Below, in pieces: positions 11,263 to 23,179 of a stretch of 64,000 nt of DNA. The position numbers and the translations under genes were made by a program. Each line of letters opens with the position of its first letter. Within the stretch, counting starts at the first letter, position 1. The stretch comes from Adiantum capillus-veneris (taxonomy: Eukaryota > Streptophyta > Polypodiopsida > Polypodiales > Pteridaceae). The stretch covers positions 143,415,640-143,479,639 of the forward strand of contig CM043955.1 in NCBI GenBank assembly GCA_014529385.2, in the 5' to 3' direction. The notes below the pieces were generated by a model, which was given only the letters and a program-made list of their open reading frames with translations, was not told the DNA's origin and did not search any database.

Positions 11263-12089
11263 AACCTTTCTCTCCCTTGTAAATCATCACATGATCACAC
11301 TACACCACACCATTCTCAACATAACACACCACTCTTCAAGCCTAGTTGTGTAGAGTATATGCATTGTGAGTGCTCTATTCCATCCTACACATAGGTGTAT
11401 GGAGAAGCTTGAAGTTAGTTATGCCATCTAGAGGAGTGGAGTGATACCATACTCCACATCACACTTGTAGCCTACTCTTGTCCAATAAATAAGATTTATA
11501 GTTTTGGGTGCAATTGTATGCTGCAACTATGACTCTTCTCTCCAAATTGACTTGATAAGTTGGCTCATGAGGTGGTTGAAGGTATATTGTCCTTGAAGTT
11601 TGTTGTGCCATTTCATGCTTGGTGGTTTGAGGGCTTGTTGAATGGTTTGCCTAAAAGGTCAATTGTAAGAGGGTGCTCGCTGAGAGGGCTCCCGTGACCC
11701 TAAGACAATTTGTGTATTGGCAACAAGGTCAAGTTTGGTGTTGTCTCTCTATTTCTCATCAAGCTTTGTGTACATCTAGTCTTTAAGGCTAAGACTGAGT
11801 TGCTCAAGTTGATTTGTGCTCTTTACCTCTCTCTGGTGTGGTAAATGTTTGTGTTTGGTGTGTGTGGCTATCTTGCATTCCCCTCTCTTTGTGCGTTTGA
11901 GTACAAGGAGATATCACGTGCGTCCTAGTTCGCATCTACAACTAGGTGGTGACCCTTTTCTTGTTTTGTTTCTGGTTGTGGGTTGTTTTTGTCTCTGATT
12001 GTGCTTGCCCCAGCCCCATTTGAGCAACACAAGAGGGTCGAAGGGTGTTTAGAGGCCGCTCTTCTTGTTGCCCGCCCCGGACCGCATCA

Positions 12090-12503
12090 ATAGTATGCTG
12101 TAGCAAACCTTGTCGGGAAAAATATTTGCAAAGCTTTATTTGGTGACTTGGTTCGAAAAAGAGCATACGAAAATTGATTCTCTCTAATGAATTTCACCAC
12201 ACGATTTGCATCCAATAAAGTTTGCTTCACACATGCCATTTTACCAATATCTTTTAAAAGAAAATTTACAGTGTGAGCTGCACATGGTACCCAAGAAATA
12301 TCCGAATACTTGACTTGAATAGCTCTTCCTGCTCCTTTGTAGTTGGACGCATTATCTATGACCATAGCAGTCACATTCTTTGGTCCACCTACCTTTGCAA
12401 TTGCATGCTCATACACCCCTGCTAGGTAGGTGATAGTCTTCTCTTTCAATGAGCTGTCAATTGCTTCCACGAACATAGCCCCTCTAGGGTTAATAAGCAT
12501 TAC
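12090..12503 (-). pseudogene. hAT-type transposase fragment (DUF659 region)
   Basis: The minus-strand frame contains the DUF659 hallmarks of plant hAT-like transposases: NPRGAMFVEAID, then TAMVIDNASNYKGAG with the Asp-Asn pair, then WVPCAAHTVNFLLKDIGK, then a terminal TRFATAYY. These regions belong to the RNase H-fold catalytic part of hAT transposases. About 135 residues remain of a protein usually several hundred long. The left end abuts the Tat LTR exactly at its CA terminus, so the Tat element appears to have landed in this fragment. The right end abuts chromovirus reverse transcriptase at about 12503. No terminal inverted repeats of the hAT element are visible. Confidence 0.88.
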
Positions 12504-13115
12504 TATGTGAGAAATGCGGTTTTAAATATATTGTTTGGGTTCTTACAAATTCGATGATACCCTGATTTTAGGTCTATCTTGCTAAACATTGAGGCGGAGG
12601 TCATCCACATGGGGAATAGGGTAGCAATTCTTCACAGTGACCTTGTTGAGAGCCCAATAGTTAGTGCACATCCTAAATGATTTATATTTCTTCTAGACTA
12701 GTAGGATGTGTGCATCAAAAGGATAGGATCTACGTCTAATAAGTCCTTTTTCTAACACGTTAGAGACTTGTAGTTGAATCTCATATTGGTGCATGGGATT
12801 GTGACGATATGGTGCATAGTGCAGTGGTTGACTTCCAGGGATGATCTCTATCATGTGGTCTATGTCGTCTTGCAAGAGGGATTTAATGAGGCGGTAATCA
12901 TGAGAAAAACAATCATCATATGCATGCAAAAATTGTTGCTATTGAGGAGAGAGAGGGGTTGCTGCTCTTTCTCAACTTCTATCACATACACCATATACAG
13001 TTTGTGTTCTTTCCTAAGTGAACATTTAACTTGATTGTGTGAAAGGAGTGGGTATGTCTCAAGTTTTGGGTCGCATTTGAGAGTGATGTATTGACCGTTA
13101 AAAGTGAAGTACATT
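12504..13115 (-). pseudogene. Chromovirus reverse transcriptase, N-terminal half (broken)
   Basis: Read on the minus strand, the frames show the usual Ty3 entry to RT (IEIIPGSQPLHYAPYR, then VLEKGLIRR), then, after one in-frame stop, a WALNKVTVKNCYPIP stretch equivalent to RALNKVTVKNRYPLP, then FSKIDLKSGYHRI with the first catalytic Asp, and finally IFKTAFLT, after which the sequence is cut by the hAT fragment. The palm motif with the YxDD box is missing. Stops and at least one frame change show it is dead. It belongs to the same minus-strand chromovirus as the protease-gag remnants to its right and probably the chromodomain at 8068. Confidence 0.85.
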
Positions 13116-13420
13116 TATTGTGTCTTGTAGTCAATGTTGGGGTTATGATCATGACAAAAAGGCATACCTAAAATTACATCGATGGATTGTAGTGCTGCAA
13201 CAAGAAAATTGTGCTTTTGGATGTTTGCACCTAGAGTGATTTCAAGGTCATCAACCATGTAAATACCATTAAACTATGTTTCTTGAAATGCACTCCACTT
13301 TAAATGATGATTTAATTTTAGTCATGATTATTTGGGTGCAAGACATTCAAAAATAAAATCATGTGTGCTGCCATCGTCGTGCAAAAGAGAGACTATCGTA
13401 TCATGTATAGAAGCATTCAT
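13116..13420 (-). pseudogene. Chromovirus aspartic protease remnant
   Basis: On the minus strand a DDGSTHDFIF motif stands where Ty3 proteases have D-S-G-S-T-H-x-F, and about 75 codons further comes DVILGMPFCHDHNP, the conserved C-terminal protease block. Stops interrupt the frame between them and directly after it. Together with the flanking gag and RT remnants the order gag-PR-RT is correct. Confidence 0.75.
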
Positions 13421-14650
13421 GTGCAACAAAGAGTTTATGGTGATAGTAGTACATGTTGCACCGGTAGAGTTGAGATCAACAGGTTAGTGATCATTGGTCC
13501 AGTCATCATAGACTTTTGTATTCGTGTCAAGATTATGAAGTTGGGCCACATGATTGGGCCATTGGTGGTTGAGAGGGAGATTGGCCAATGACATGGCCAA
13601 TCCTGTGATAGAGACAACAGACGATGCAAGGATGATATTTGTGGGATGTGCGGCGGTGGGTGCAACATGCTGTGGTGGGAAATTGTGAGGTGGTTGCCCA
13701 ATTTTAGTCCATTGTGGACCAGAGTTAAAGATAGTGCATGGAGGTGGTATATTGTGTGAAGCATTAAAAGCACGTGCAAGTGTGAAATTGTGAGTGAGCA
13801 GTGTCTAATAATTATTGGGGTTATACCTACAATTATTATCATAGCACAAAAAATTGTTGAAGGTAGGTGGTTGATGTCATGGTTGATTAACTTGTAGCAT
13901 ATGCATGATCAATTGATCTCCTTTTCAACATCATGTGCATAAGAAATTTCCACATAGAGAGATGCTGGCTTCAGAGCATGAAGCTTGGCTTGAATATCGT
14001 GGTTGTGTCTGTCTTCATACTTGATTTAGAGCTTCTCTTATGGGACATCCTCCATCATGCGTAGGAGCAGCAGGCATTGCCAAAATCTTTCAGTGTATCA
14101 GTTCTATCTCGGCTTCTATCCAAGAGAAAGTGGACCAAGCACATCAAGCATGTAAGTAGAATTGGGGTGGGAATTTTTTTTCTTGATCTGCTCTTGAAAC
14201 TTGTGCCAAGTGGTTGGGCATTGTGCGATGTGACATATGACATTCCACCATAGTGATGCCTTACCGATAAAGTGGTTTGTGGCACACACGACCTTGTCCT
14301 TCTCAAAAAAAGGGTTTGTTAGCAAAGTAATCATCAAATTGGATAAGCCAAGAGAGGACTGTGTTACCAATTTTGCAATCGTCATAGCAGGAGAAGGTGA
14401 AGGCACAGTGAGTGATTTTTTGGTCTTTACAATCCACTTGGTTGTCAAACGTTTCCGTGAGAATCTTTGCAAGTCACTCTTCGCTGAATTCTTTGTTTCG
14501 GTCGCATTTCTCATGTTCTACAAGTTAGTGTTGGAGTTCTTGGATGTCTTGTTGTAGGAGCTCAAGCTGTTGCTTGATAATGAGTGGGTCAAGCAGAAGC
14601 ATGTCTCCATTCCACATGATGCATTGGTTCAAACTTTGTGAATTGCTTTG
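13421..14650 (-). pseudogene. Chromovirus gag remnant
   Basis: Capsid-like signature on the minus strand at about 14200-14400: LSWLIQFDDYF, then FEKDKVVCATNHFIGKASLWW and TTWHKFQEQI, matching the retrotransposon gag (capsid) pattern in which a WW and a later TTWxxF are conserved. The frame shifts several times and holds stops. The downstream half (13421-13900) no longer reads clearly and I saw no CCHC knuckle. The upstream end, near 14650, contains a Gln/Leu-rich helix-like stretch (IIKQQLELLQQDIQELQ). Confidence 0.75.
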
Positions 14651-14830
14651 AAGGTGCTAAATCACGTGGTGGGTCCCTCGATGGTCTTTGACAATCCCAA
14701 TTGGCAAGGAAACAATTATGGAGGGAGAAGCAACTAAGCAAGAACAAATTCCACGACCATTATCCGTCTATATCTCACTGATTGATAGCGAGTGCATGAT
14801 TCTTAAGGCAGTAGTGAGGAACTATTGCGA

Positions 14831-15082
14831 TGTCAAGCTCAACATGTACGACTCTTGGATGACTATCACCGCCAACAGTCATCATCACTGGCATGCCTTG
14901 GTGGATACATATATCTTCTCCAATGATAGTTGGAATACATCAAGATGGTCTACCTACTAGAGTGATGGAACACTTGTCTACACACCTCACTCACTAGCAG
15001 TTCTTACTAGACTGTTGTACTAGTTCCTTTTTTATGTTGTATTTTCCCTTATGTTTTGTAGACCTCTTATCTTGACTCCATC

Positions 15083-15117
<35 letters not shown>

Positions 15118-15157
15118 ACTTGCAAGATCTCAAGCTCCTCCTTTCTATCTCATGACA
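14831..15157 (+). repeat. Copia 5' LTR
   Basis: Begins TGTCAAGCTCAAC and ends CTCATGACA, with TGTCA...TGACA as terminal inverted repeat. It contains a (TG)n run at about 15084-15117 that is much shorter in the 3' LTR. Otherwise it is similar to 19875-20211 with scattered substitutions and small indels. Confidence 0.93.
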
Positions 15158-15170
15158 TGGTATCAGAGAC
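15158..15170 (+). other. Primer-binding site, initiator-methionine tRNA type
   Basis: TGGTATCAGAGAC directly follows the 5' LTR. The canonical plant copia PBS is TGGTATCAGAGC, complementary to the 3' end of tRNA-iMet, so this is that site with a one-base insertion. Confidence 0.9.
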
Positions 15171-15564
15171 TGGTTGTGTCTAAGGAGCTTGGAGCAGCAA
15201 GCAGGAGCAGCCTAGGAAGCAGCTTCGGTATTCTTGAGAGTCGTTGCCAACGATCTTTGATTCGGGTGATTCCACTTATAGGGTGTGCATCTCAGGGTTA
15301 TTTATAGTCCTTTGGACTCTAATTGTGCAGCCAAATTTCCATTTTGGGTGCATTTTGACCCTGTTTTGGAGTTAGAGTGCGCTCGCATGCAAAAACACTA
15401 AGGTTCAAGATTTTACAGATCTACATATAGGTGGTGCAAAAATATTTGGTTTGCACAGACAATATTTAGTACAGTGAAATAGGTGTATGTACGTAGATTG
15501 CGATTACAAGTGGTAATTGACTATTTTTAGTAGGTTGCTCGAAGACTGTGTGAAGGGTTGAAAC

Positions 15565-16465
15565 ATGCCGCCCAACAATGATGGGCTTAACTAGGTTGTC
15601 AGTGAGAAGTTGGACAAGAACAACTTCCATGCTTGGAAGTTCATAATGATCAGTTTCCTTATGGGCAAAGGTTATTGGGACTACATTGATGGAGAGCATG
15701 AGGTAGCAGCACTACTACCAGAGGAAGGTCTAAGTGCTTCACAAACTAAGAAATTTAAAGATTGGAACCAAGGATCTCGAAAGGTCTTTTATTGTCTATT
15801 GTTTAGTGTATAGGACACTATGACTGGGCATATACAGGATGCTCAATCTCCTAAGGAGGCTTGGACACTTTGTTATCATTGGATGTGACTAATACTAAGG
15901 CAAGGAAGCTATAGTTGAAGACTAAGATGAATAATGTGCAGAAGAAAATTTTGTCCATCAATGACTATTTTTTGAAGATAAAGAACATTTGTGAGTCACT
16001 TGCATCGATTGGTGTTACAATTGATGATGATGATAAAGTAGAAGTATGTCTGCAAGGTCTGGATCCTAAATACAAACAATTTAAAACTGGCATCCATCTT
16101 CGAGAGAACATTCCATCATTTACAAATTTGGTGTTCTTATTGATTGTGGAAGAGAAGGAACTTGAGGAAGACTCCTCTATGTAGGGTAGAAACAACTATG
16201 AACAGATCATTTTCAACAACAGAGGAAGAGGAAGAGGATGTGGTACAGGTCGTGGATGAGGCCAGGAAAGAGGAAACCACCAAGCACAACAACAAAATAA
16301 TAATCATGGTCAGAACACATGTGGTGCTCGAGGAAAATTTTGAGGCAATGGGCAGTCCAAGAGGTAGCAGAAATGTGCAATAATATAATGCACGTCAACA
16401 CGGAACTGTAGTTGTTGGGGATGTGGAAGACATGGTCATTTTAAACATTACTGTCCAGATAGGAG
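15565..16465 (+). pseudogene. Copia gag (broken)
   Basis: Frames at 15565-15813 and 15915-16184 show the copia gag pattern: KLDKNNFHAWKFIM, then GYWDYIDG, and later NDYFLKIKNICESLASIG followed by LQGLDPKYKQF. A CCHC zinc knuckle (C-x2-C-x4-H-x4-C) is intact at 16413-16454. Stops follow codon 9 and the KVFYCLLFSV stretch, and a frame change separates the second half. In life it would coat the element RNA. Confidence 0.85.
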
Positions 16466-16559
16466 GTAGTAAAACAATTATGAAACTACTAGCAGGGATG
16501 CCATGAGCTCGAGAGGCTATCTATGATGTAGCACATATTGAATAGTATGTCTACAAACG

Positions 16560-17941
16560 TGGAAAAATCTAGTGATAATGTCTGGTATGTGTATTTTGGT
16601 GCATCTAATCACATGACCAGCCATGATGAATGGTTTAAAGAAATGTAGACTTTACAAAATCCTAGTTAGTAGAAATTGGGGATGATACCGCACATCCTAT
16701 TATGCATACAGGAAATGTACCATTGTCTATGAAAGTTTGTAAAGTGAAGTATATGGCTGATGTACTACATGTACCCAACATTACAAAGAACCTAGTTTCC
16801 GTTGGGAAAATGGATGAGTGGGGTTTTTAGGTCAGGCTTAACTCTGATGGTCTCTTTGTTGAAGAGCACAAGAAGGATGGAAGGCTGGTTGCACAAGGAA
16901 AGAAAGTGGGTAGAATGTTTACTTTAGATGTAAATGAGCCCAAGGTTAATGATTCCATGTTTGCACGAGGGTAGATGTTGTTCCAGATATAGATATTTGG
17001 CACAAACATATTGGTTATGTAACTTTGCAGAGATTGAAAATGATGCAGACTAAAGAGATGGTTACAGGTTTACCTACGTTTCGAGTTGCTGAAATGTAGA
17101 AAGTATGTGAAGATTGTCAATTCGGAAAGCAAGCGAAAACATCATTTCCTCATGATAAGCATGTAAGCAAGAATGGATTGGATTCAGTGAATACATATGT
17201 ATGGGGTTCGGCAAAGACTGCATCTATGGGTGGGTGCAAATACTATGTGAGTTTCATTGACAACCATATGAGAAAGGTATGGGTCTACTTCATGAAGCAA
17301 AAAAGTGAGGTGTTTATGCATTTTCAAAATTTGAAAGTTGTGGTTGAAAAAAAAACAGATTGGGAAACATATAAAGTGCTTAAGGACAGATGGAGGGGGG
17401 GAATACTTCTCCAATGAATTCAATGGTTTTTTGAAAAAGCATGGAATTTAGAGGCAGTTTTCATGGAGATATACTCGACAACAAAATGGTGTTGCTGAGT
17501 GAAAGAGCATGCACATTGCAAAAGTGGCTAGAGCTTGATAAATGAGAAGAACATGCCTCATTGTTATTGGGTTGAGGTTGTTGCTAGAGGTGTCTACATT
17601 ATGAACAGGACCCCTATTGCTGTAGTACATGATACGACACCTCAAGAAAAGTTCAGTGGTGAAAAACCAGGTGTATAATATTTTAAAGTGTTCGGATGTA
17701 TTGCTTATTGCATGTGTCGGATGAGCTAAGAAGTAATCTTGATCCAAAAGCTAAAAAATGTGTGTTTATTGGCTATTCCCTTAAGCAAAAAGGATTCAAG
17801 TGTTATAATCATGTCTCGGGTAAAGTGAGGGTGAGCAAGGATGTTGTTTTTTATGAAATGGCAAGTTGGTATACTGATGTAAAAGATGATTTGGGGGCTA
17901 ATGTAAGAGAGAATGTGGATGTAGAAAATGCAGGTGCATGA
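16560..17941 (+). pseudogene. Copia protease and integrase (broken)
   Basis: The protease site that should read D-S-G-A-S reads YFGASNHMT (about 16590), so the catalytic Asp is lost. The integrase zinc-binding region (IWHKHIGY ... CEDCQFGKQ) is at about 16990-17135. The core start (VNTYVWGSAKTASMGG) has Tyr in place of the first catalytic Asp, and SFIDNHMRKVWVYFMKQKSEVF follows. The GxxGIR/C-terminal block (KAKKCVFIGYSLKQKGFKCY) is at about 17750-17815. Several stops interrupt the chain. Confidence 0.85.
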
Positions 17942-18264
17942 TCACAAGTTTTGAGTGGGCCGCAAGGGTCCTCTAGTGCAAGTCATGCAGAGTATCCATG
18001 GAGTGGCAGGTTACATGAAAGAGTGAGTCCTACAAACTCCAAATGTATCCAAGAAAGGAAAGGAAAGGAAAATTTGATGATGCCAAATTTGAGAGCTAGT
18101 TATGATGATGGCGATAGCAGTGGTTCTGAGTAGAGTTTGGATGAGGAGTTTGGCATGCCCTCTGTGAAGACTCCAGGTGCAAGAAGAATGCAAGCAGGGA
18201 ATAGGGCACCTGGAAGTGATCTTGGACCACAGGTCAGAAAGAGCAAGAAATCCTGTGCAGAGAT

Positions 18265-19600
18265 TTGACTTATGACAGTTATATGACTCGCCATTGTGCA
18301 TTTATGGAAAAGATTACAGAGGAAGTAGAACCCACATGTTTTGAGGATGTTTCCAAGGATAAAAAATGGTGGAAATCTATGGATGAAGAGATGACTGTAC
18401 TTAAGCAAATGGAACATGGGAATTGGTGCCATTACCAAAGGATAAGAAGGCAATTGGATGTAAGTGGGTTTACAAAATAAAGCATAATCATGATGGCACT
18501 GTGAGTAGGTACAAGGATAGACTTGTGGGGCCAAAGGCTATGCATAGACTTATGGAATTGATTATGAGGAGACGTTCAACCCCGTAGCTAAGATGGATAC
18601 CGTTTGTGTGTTTATTGTTGTAGTGGTTGCCGCATTAAATGGGTGTTGAAACAAATGGATGTAAAGAATGCATTTTTGAATGGAGACTTGGAGGAAACTA
18701 TGTATATGGAGCAGCCACAAGGTTATGCAAATATGAGGCTATGTGACCTTGTATGTAGGGTAAAGAAAGCATTGTATGGGATGAAGCAAGCACCTAGAGC
18801 TTGGTATGGGAGGACTGTGGTATTCCTCATTTCATTGGGCTTTCAGATGTCTAATGCAGACCATTCATTGTATGTGCAAAAGAATGAGGCAAGAATTGTG
18901 GTAATATGTATCTCTGTAGATGATTTGTTTGTTGGTGTAACTGAAGTAGAGGGAGTGCAGGCCCTACTTATGCAAGAATTTGACATGAAGACTTGGAAGA
19001 CGTGCGATACTTCTTGGGCATTGAAATTATTTGCACGAAAGAAGGTGTATGGCTGTGACAAAGGAAATATGCTTTGGATATGTTGAAAAAGTATGGTATG
19101 GCTGATTGTAAGCCAATTGCAATGTCCTTAGATCAAAAGTTGAAGTTGGGAAATGATACAGGACAAGTGCTTGATAATGCTACCATGTACAGGAAGATTG
19201 TGGGTAGCTTGATCTACTTGACTATCTCACATCCAGACTTGAGCTACACAGTTGGATCGGTGAGTCAATTTATGCAATGTCCAAGGAAATCAGACTTGGA
19301 TGCAATGAGGTGTACTTTGCACTATGTGGGTGCTACTTTGGATTATGCACTCTTTTATATGAATGATGTGGTGTTGCATCTCTATGGCTACACAGATGCA
19401 GATTGGGTTGGTAGTACATACGATTGTAGGTCTACCAATGGATTCATGTTCTAACTTGGGAGTGTTGCTATCACATGGAGCAGCAAGAAGCAACCTATGG
19501 TTGCTCTTTCAAGTACAGAGGCAGAGTACAGGGGTCATGCAGTGGCAACATGTGAGGTAGTATGGTTGGGATTGCTACTTCATGACTTTGGAGTATAGGT
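18265..19600 (+). pseudogene. Copia reverse transcriptase and RNase H (broken)
   Basis: The RT entry block EPTCFEDVSKDKKWWKSMDEEM is at about 18325-18390; MDVKNAFLNGDLEE with the first catalytic Asp at about 18655; KALYGMKQAPRAWY at about 18765; and the VDD box (SVDDLFVG) at about 18915. RNase H follows with TDADWVGS at about 19395 and SSTEAEYRG at about 19513, after a stop at 19452. The frame changes at about 18480, 18600 and 19075. Order and motifs place it firmly in Ty1/copia. Confidence 0.9.
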
Positions 19601-19854
19601 ATAGAGGCTTGTTGTCATGTATTGAGACAACCTTAGCAGTATATAGTTGGCATGAAATCCAGTGTTTCATGCCAGGATGAAGCACATTGAGGTGCACTAC
19701 CACTTCATCGAAGAGAGAGTCATAGCAGGCGATATCAACCTACAGTACATGATGGTGATGGATGAGCAGGTTGCAGATATCTTCCGGAAGGCCCTTGGGA
19801 CAGCGAAGCTATGACAATTTTGATCAATGCTTGGCATACAAGAGATGGCATTGA

Positions 19855-19874
19855 GCTTGAGGGGAGTGTTGAGG
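19855..19874 (+). other. Copia polypurine tract
   Basis: The purine-rich GAGGGGAGTGTTGAGG run sits immediately before the 3' LTR start TGTCAAG. This is the expected position and composition for the copia plus-strand primer. Confidence 0.8.
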
Positions 19875-20211
19875 TGTCAAGCTCAACATGTATGACTCCT
19901 GGATGACTATCACTGACAGTCATCATACTGGCATGCCTTGGTGGATACGCATATCTTTGCCAGTGACACTATAGTTGGACTACATCAAGTTGGTCTACCT
20001 ACCGGAGTGATGGCACACTTGCCTACACACCTTAGTCACTAGTGGTTCTTACTAGACCGTTGTACTAGTTCCTTTTTTATGTTGTATTTTCCCTTATGTT
20101 TTGTAGGCCTATTATCTTGAGTTTGTGAAGAAGACTTACGGTCTTTTGCCTCCATCTTTGTTTGTGTGTGTGCTTGCAAGAGCTCAAGATCTCTCCTTTT
20201 ATCTCATGATA
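19875..20211 (+). repeat. Copia 3' LTR
   Basis: Begins TGTCAAGCTCAAC like the 5' LTR and ends CTCATGATA instead of CTCATGACA. Differences from the 5' LTR include an added 'gtttgtgaagaagacttacggtc'-type segment and a short TG run. Confidence 0.92.
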
Positions 20212-20333
20212 GGAACCACTAAAGGCAAAGGTTTATGGTTGGCATTGTGGAGCGGGTAGCATTCATGTGAGGGTTGCTTGTGATCCTTGCAAAGTGAGGA
20301 TTTCATGAGTGATCTCCAACAACAAAGAAACAC

Positions 20334-20449
20334 CGTGCTGCCCAGTTGGGTTGGGGTTGGAAAAAACAACAAACACACAGACAAACCCGCAACCTAACCC
20401 TACACAAATTTGGGGCACCACCTAGTTTTGGATGCGAACTAGGATGCGT

Positions 20450-20527
<78 letters not shown>

Positions 20528-22912
20528 TGCTCGGGCTGCTTTGAAATGTTTGACAGTGATCAAGCAAACACAATTATATATGTAAGAAAAAGAGGGAAGG
20601 GGGAGGGGGTGCTTGTTGCACTAATACCTTCTTACAAATCTGTCATGACCAATGAAAGTGAGATTAGTATTTGTTCAACATATCTTGAGTAAATTACACC
20701 ACCACAACACATCACAAGAAAAGCCACCCCAATCACTGTCTTAAGGCTAGGGGAGTACTCTCCACCCTGTCGCCCTCTTACAGTATGTGGGATTTATGGC
20801 TAAATTGATGACAACACCCAGAGACAAGCTATCAAGAACTTTAAAAAAAACACCAAGACAGTTACACATCATTGTTGTCCATTACTTCACGTTGGAAGAG
20901 AGACAAAGTATCCAAACTTACTCCAAATCCACCCTCCTTGATTCAGCAAATGTTGGGCTTACACTAGTAGGAGAAATGATAGATTTCCTACTCTCAATTG
21001 AATGATCACTCTCTCTTACAATGGCATAGAGTTCCCTTGCTAATCACCCCTAATAAAACACATGCACACGCATAAGACAATGAGCTTCCACTCAAGAGCT
21101 CCTTCTAGAGAGGTTGAGCTTGGCCTCTCAAGCTATAGCATAGTGCTCTTGCTTATGGATCCCCCTTTTGTGCTAGATACACCCTCCTTTTATAGCAATT
21201 TTGAGGGCTAGGGTTACTCCTCTAGCCATGGTTGGGTTAGATTTTCAGCACTTATCTAATTTTTTTTTCTTGGAATTATCGAGAAGTTGGTGGGGATAGA
21301 TGAAGAAGAGAGAGAGGAGAGAAGTGGAGGTGATGGGACTTTTCATAGTAGGTTAGTGTTAGTAAATTAGTAGAGTTAGGATTTTTATTGATTTACAAAT
21401 GGAATTGGATATTTACAATGGGAGATACAAATAAGGAAGAAAAAACTCTTAAGGTAAGAAAATATGGATTTCTTACAATGTTGATGCTCCAAGTGTCTTG
21501 AGTAGGGTCAATTTTGACGCTTCCACTAGCTTTGACGGTACGTTTTTTCTCCACTCTTGACCTTCCTTTGGGAGCCAAGGTAAGTGAACATGAGTAATCA
21601 ATCACCATGATGCTGTCTTTCAAGAGAAGAGGCTGAATTTTGTGGTTTTTTTTATAGATATGGGTAATATGGATGAGGAAAAATGAAACTAGGTGGTCAA
21701 TTTTGGAATGGAAGTGTGTGTAGGAGACATGAGTTCACCATGGTTTCTCTTATTCTTCAAGGTTGAGAAGAAGGTGAGTAGGGTGCAGAGAGGAGTGGTG
21801 AGAGAGGTGGGGATGATGAGTGGAGAAGTGTGTGTGTGAAAGAGGAAAATGATGAAGTGGAAGAGGGAGTGTGGCTGCATAGCATGGGCAAACTGGGGTC
21901 CACCAATAAAATCATAGCTCACAGCTCGTAGCTCAAAAAAATATGAAAAAATTTAAGGTAAAAGTTCAACCCACGAGCTACAACTTTTGTGTGTATCACC
22001 TTTTCAAATTCGGGGAGCATGTGATCTTTAAAAAATCAGCAAAACCGATTTTTGTTTTCCACTGCACAAAGTCCTTGTGAGGTCCTTCTTTGGATGATTC
22101 TTTTGAATACCTCCAAGAGTGAGATCCCCATGGTGCATGCATGCATTCCACATACCCTTGACCTTATTTGGTAGGTCTATTATTGAAGATATTGTTGAGA
22201 TCATGATATAAGTGAATAGTACAACTAAGAAAATCAAATATTGAGGGGTCTAAAAAAATATGTACATGTCAAATATAAATAATATATGTGGAAAAAATAT
22301 AAAGGGGTCAAAATAAAACTCTCTCATTATAAGTCTACCATTAAAAGGTGAATATTTTTGGTGGTCTAATTTATGAGAGTAATAGAGAATAGATGTAGGA
22401 AGGAAAAAATCACAATAGTGAAAAAATATACATATAAATAGAACTAGTTGTTTTGGATTTTTTTTGGGATGGAGTTACACCAAAAATAAGAGAAGCTTGC
22501 ATGAAATTATTTTTATATGGAATAAAGAGTATGTAAAATGGTAAGAAAAAATATGGTAATGGTGAGTCAATGTACATAGCATAAATAACACACCATAGGT
22601 AGAAATATTTAAATAAATACCAAAATAATTATGAAAAATCCTTTTATTTAGGCCCTATATACAATGAAATATTTACACACAAATGGGCCATAATATACCT
22701 ATAATTTTTAGTTTTTTAATTTTTTTATTGTTTTGGCTCAACTAGCCCAGTGACTAGCTAATTGAGGGTTTTTACGAAGATATGGGAAAAGTCCCCTAAC
22801 TCACACACACCTATATACAGTGAAATGGTAGGGATAACCAAAATGTTTGAGTGATTTGATAGGGTGAGGTAGCTTACTATGGAAATTATGGAAAGCCGAA
22901 AAACGGCTATCA
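20334..22912 (-). mobile_element. Truncated Tat LTR, minus strand
   Basis: On the minus strand it starts TGATAGCCGTTTTTCGGC at 22912 and follows the tandem Tat LTRs along nearly their whole length, including the (GA/CT)n run at 20452-20524 and the CGTCCTAGTTCGCATCC block. It stops about 75 bp short of the normal GACCGCTTCA end. No internal Tat sequence adjoins either side, so this is a solo LTR or the remains of one, with its 3' end deleted. The plus-strand ORFs inside are compositional. Confidence 0.92.
20452..20524. repeat. (GA)n microsatellite inside the LTR
   Basis: About 36 GA units at the position where the tandem Tat LTRs carry (CT)n on the opposite strand. It is an LTR-borne microsatellite. 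Confidence 0.97.
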
Positions 22913-23131
22913 ATACCAAACTTTATACACAAGTACAAGAGAACCAAGAGCCTGGAGATATATAAATCCACCATCTTCAAGCCAAGGAACTTTGAAAACC
23001 ATAGTTGAGAAAGTAACCCTCACTTGCACCCATGGAAACAACACAAGTTTTAGTTTCGCATTAGCACCGTATGCAGGTGATGCATGGGTATCCCACATGC
23101 TATAGATGTCACCCAACTTAATTGATTTCAA
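22913..23131 (-). other. Unrecognised segment related to the ends of the 3.3-kb direct repeats
   Basis: A minus-strand frame with PWVQVRVTFSTMVFKVPW aligns with diverged sequence in the direct-repeat copies at 25890-25990 and 33040-33130 (shared DNA words 'gcacccat', 'gcaggtgatg', 'atccca'). In those copies the frame is interrupted. It may be an old exon or a dispersed repeat. I do not recognise the protein. Confidence 0.3.
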
Positions 23132-23179
23132 AGATAAATAATAAGAAAGGTAAAGCTAATTATATATTCAGAGATGGTT

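Larger units (their letters stand above)
9463..12089 (+). mobile_element. Tat-element 3' LTR, divergent subfamily
   Basis: Starts TGATAGCCG and ends GACCGCATCA, matching the ends of the tandem Tat LTRs (TGATAGCCG...GACCGCTTCA). The first ~1.0 kb and the last ~200 bp are clearly homologous to those LTRs. The middle (about 10750-11900) is different and lacks the long (CT)n run at the position where the others have it. Its length, 2627 bp, is nevertheless nearly the same as the others (2609-2646). A replaced or strongly diverged LTR middle is the simplest reading. The next base to the right belongs to a hAT fragment, so the true 3' end of the insertion is preserved. Confidence 0.88.
14831..20211 (+). 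mobile_element. Degenerate full-length Ty1/copia retrotransposon
   Basis: Two ~330-bp LTRs in direct orientation (14831-15157 and 19875-20211) frame a gag-protease-integrase-RT-RNase H order, the copia order. A tRNA-iMet-type PBS follows the 5' LTR and a purine tract precedes the 3' LTR. Every coding region carries stops or frame changes. I found no matching 5-bp target-site duplication at the outer ends (tgcga versus ggaac). Its left neighbour is the chromovirus gag region and its right neighbour a truncated Tat LTR. Confidence 0.93.

Noticed and set aside
13435-13842. 135-codon minus-strand frame rich in His, Leu and Ile
   Set aside because: It is out of phase with the chromovirus gag and protease motifs on either side and resembles no domain.
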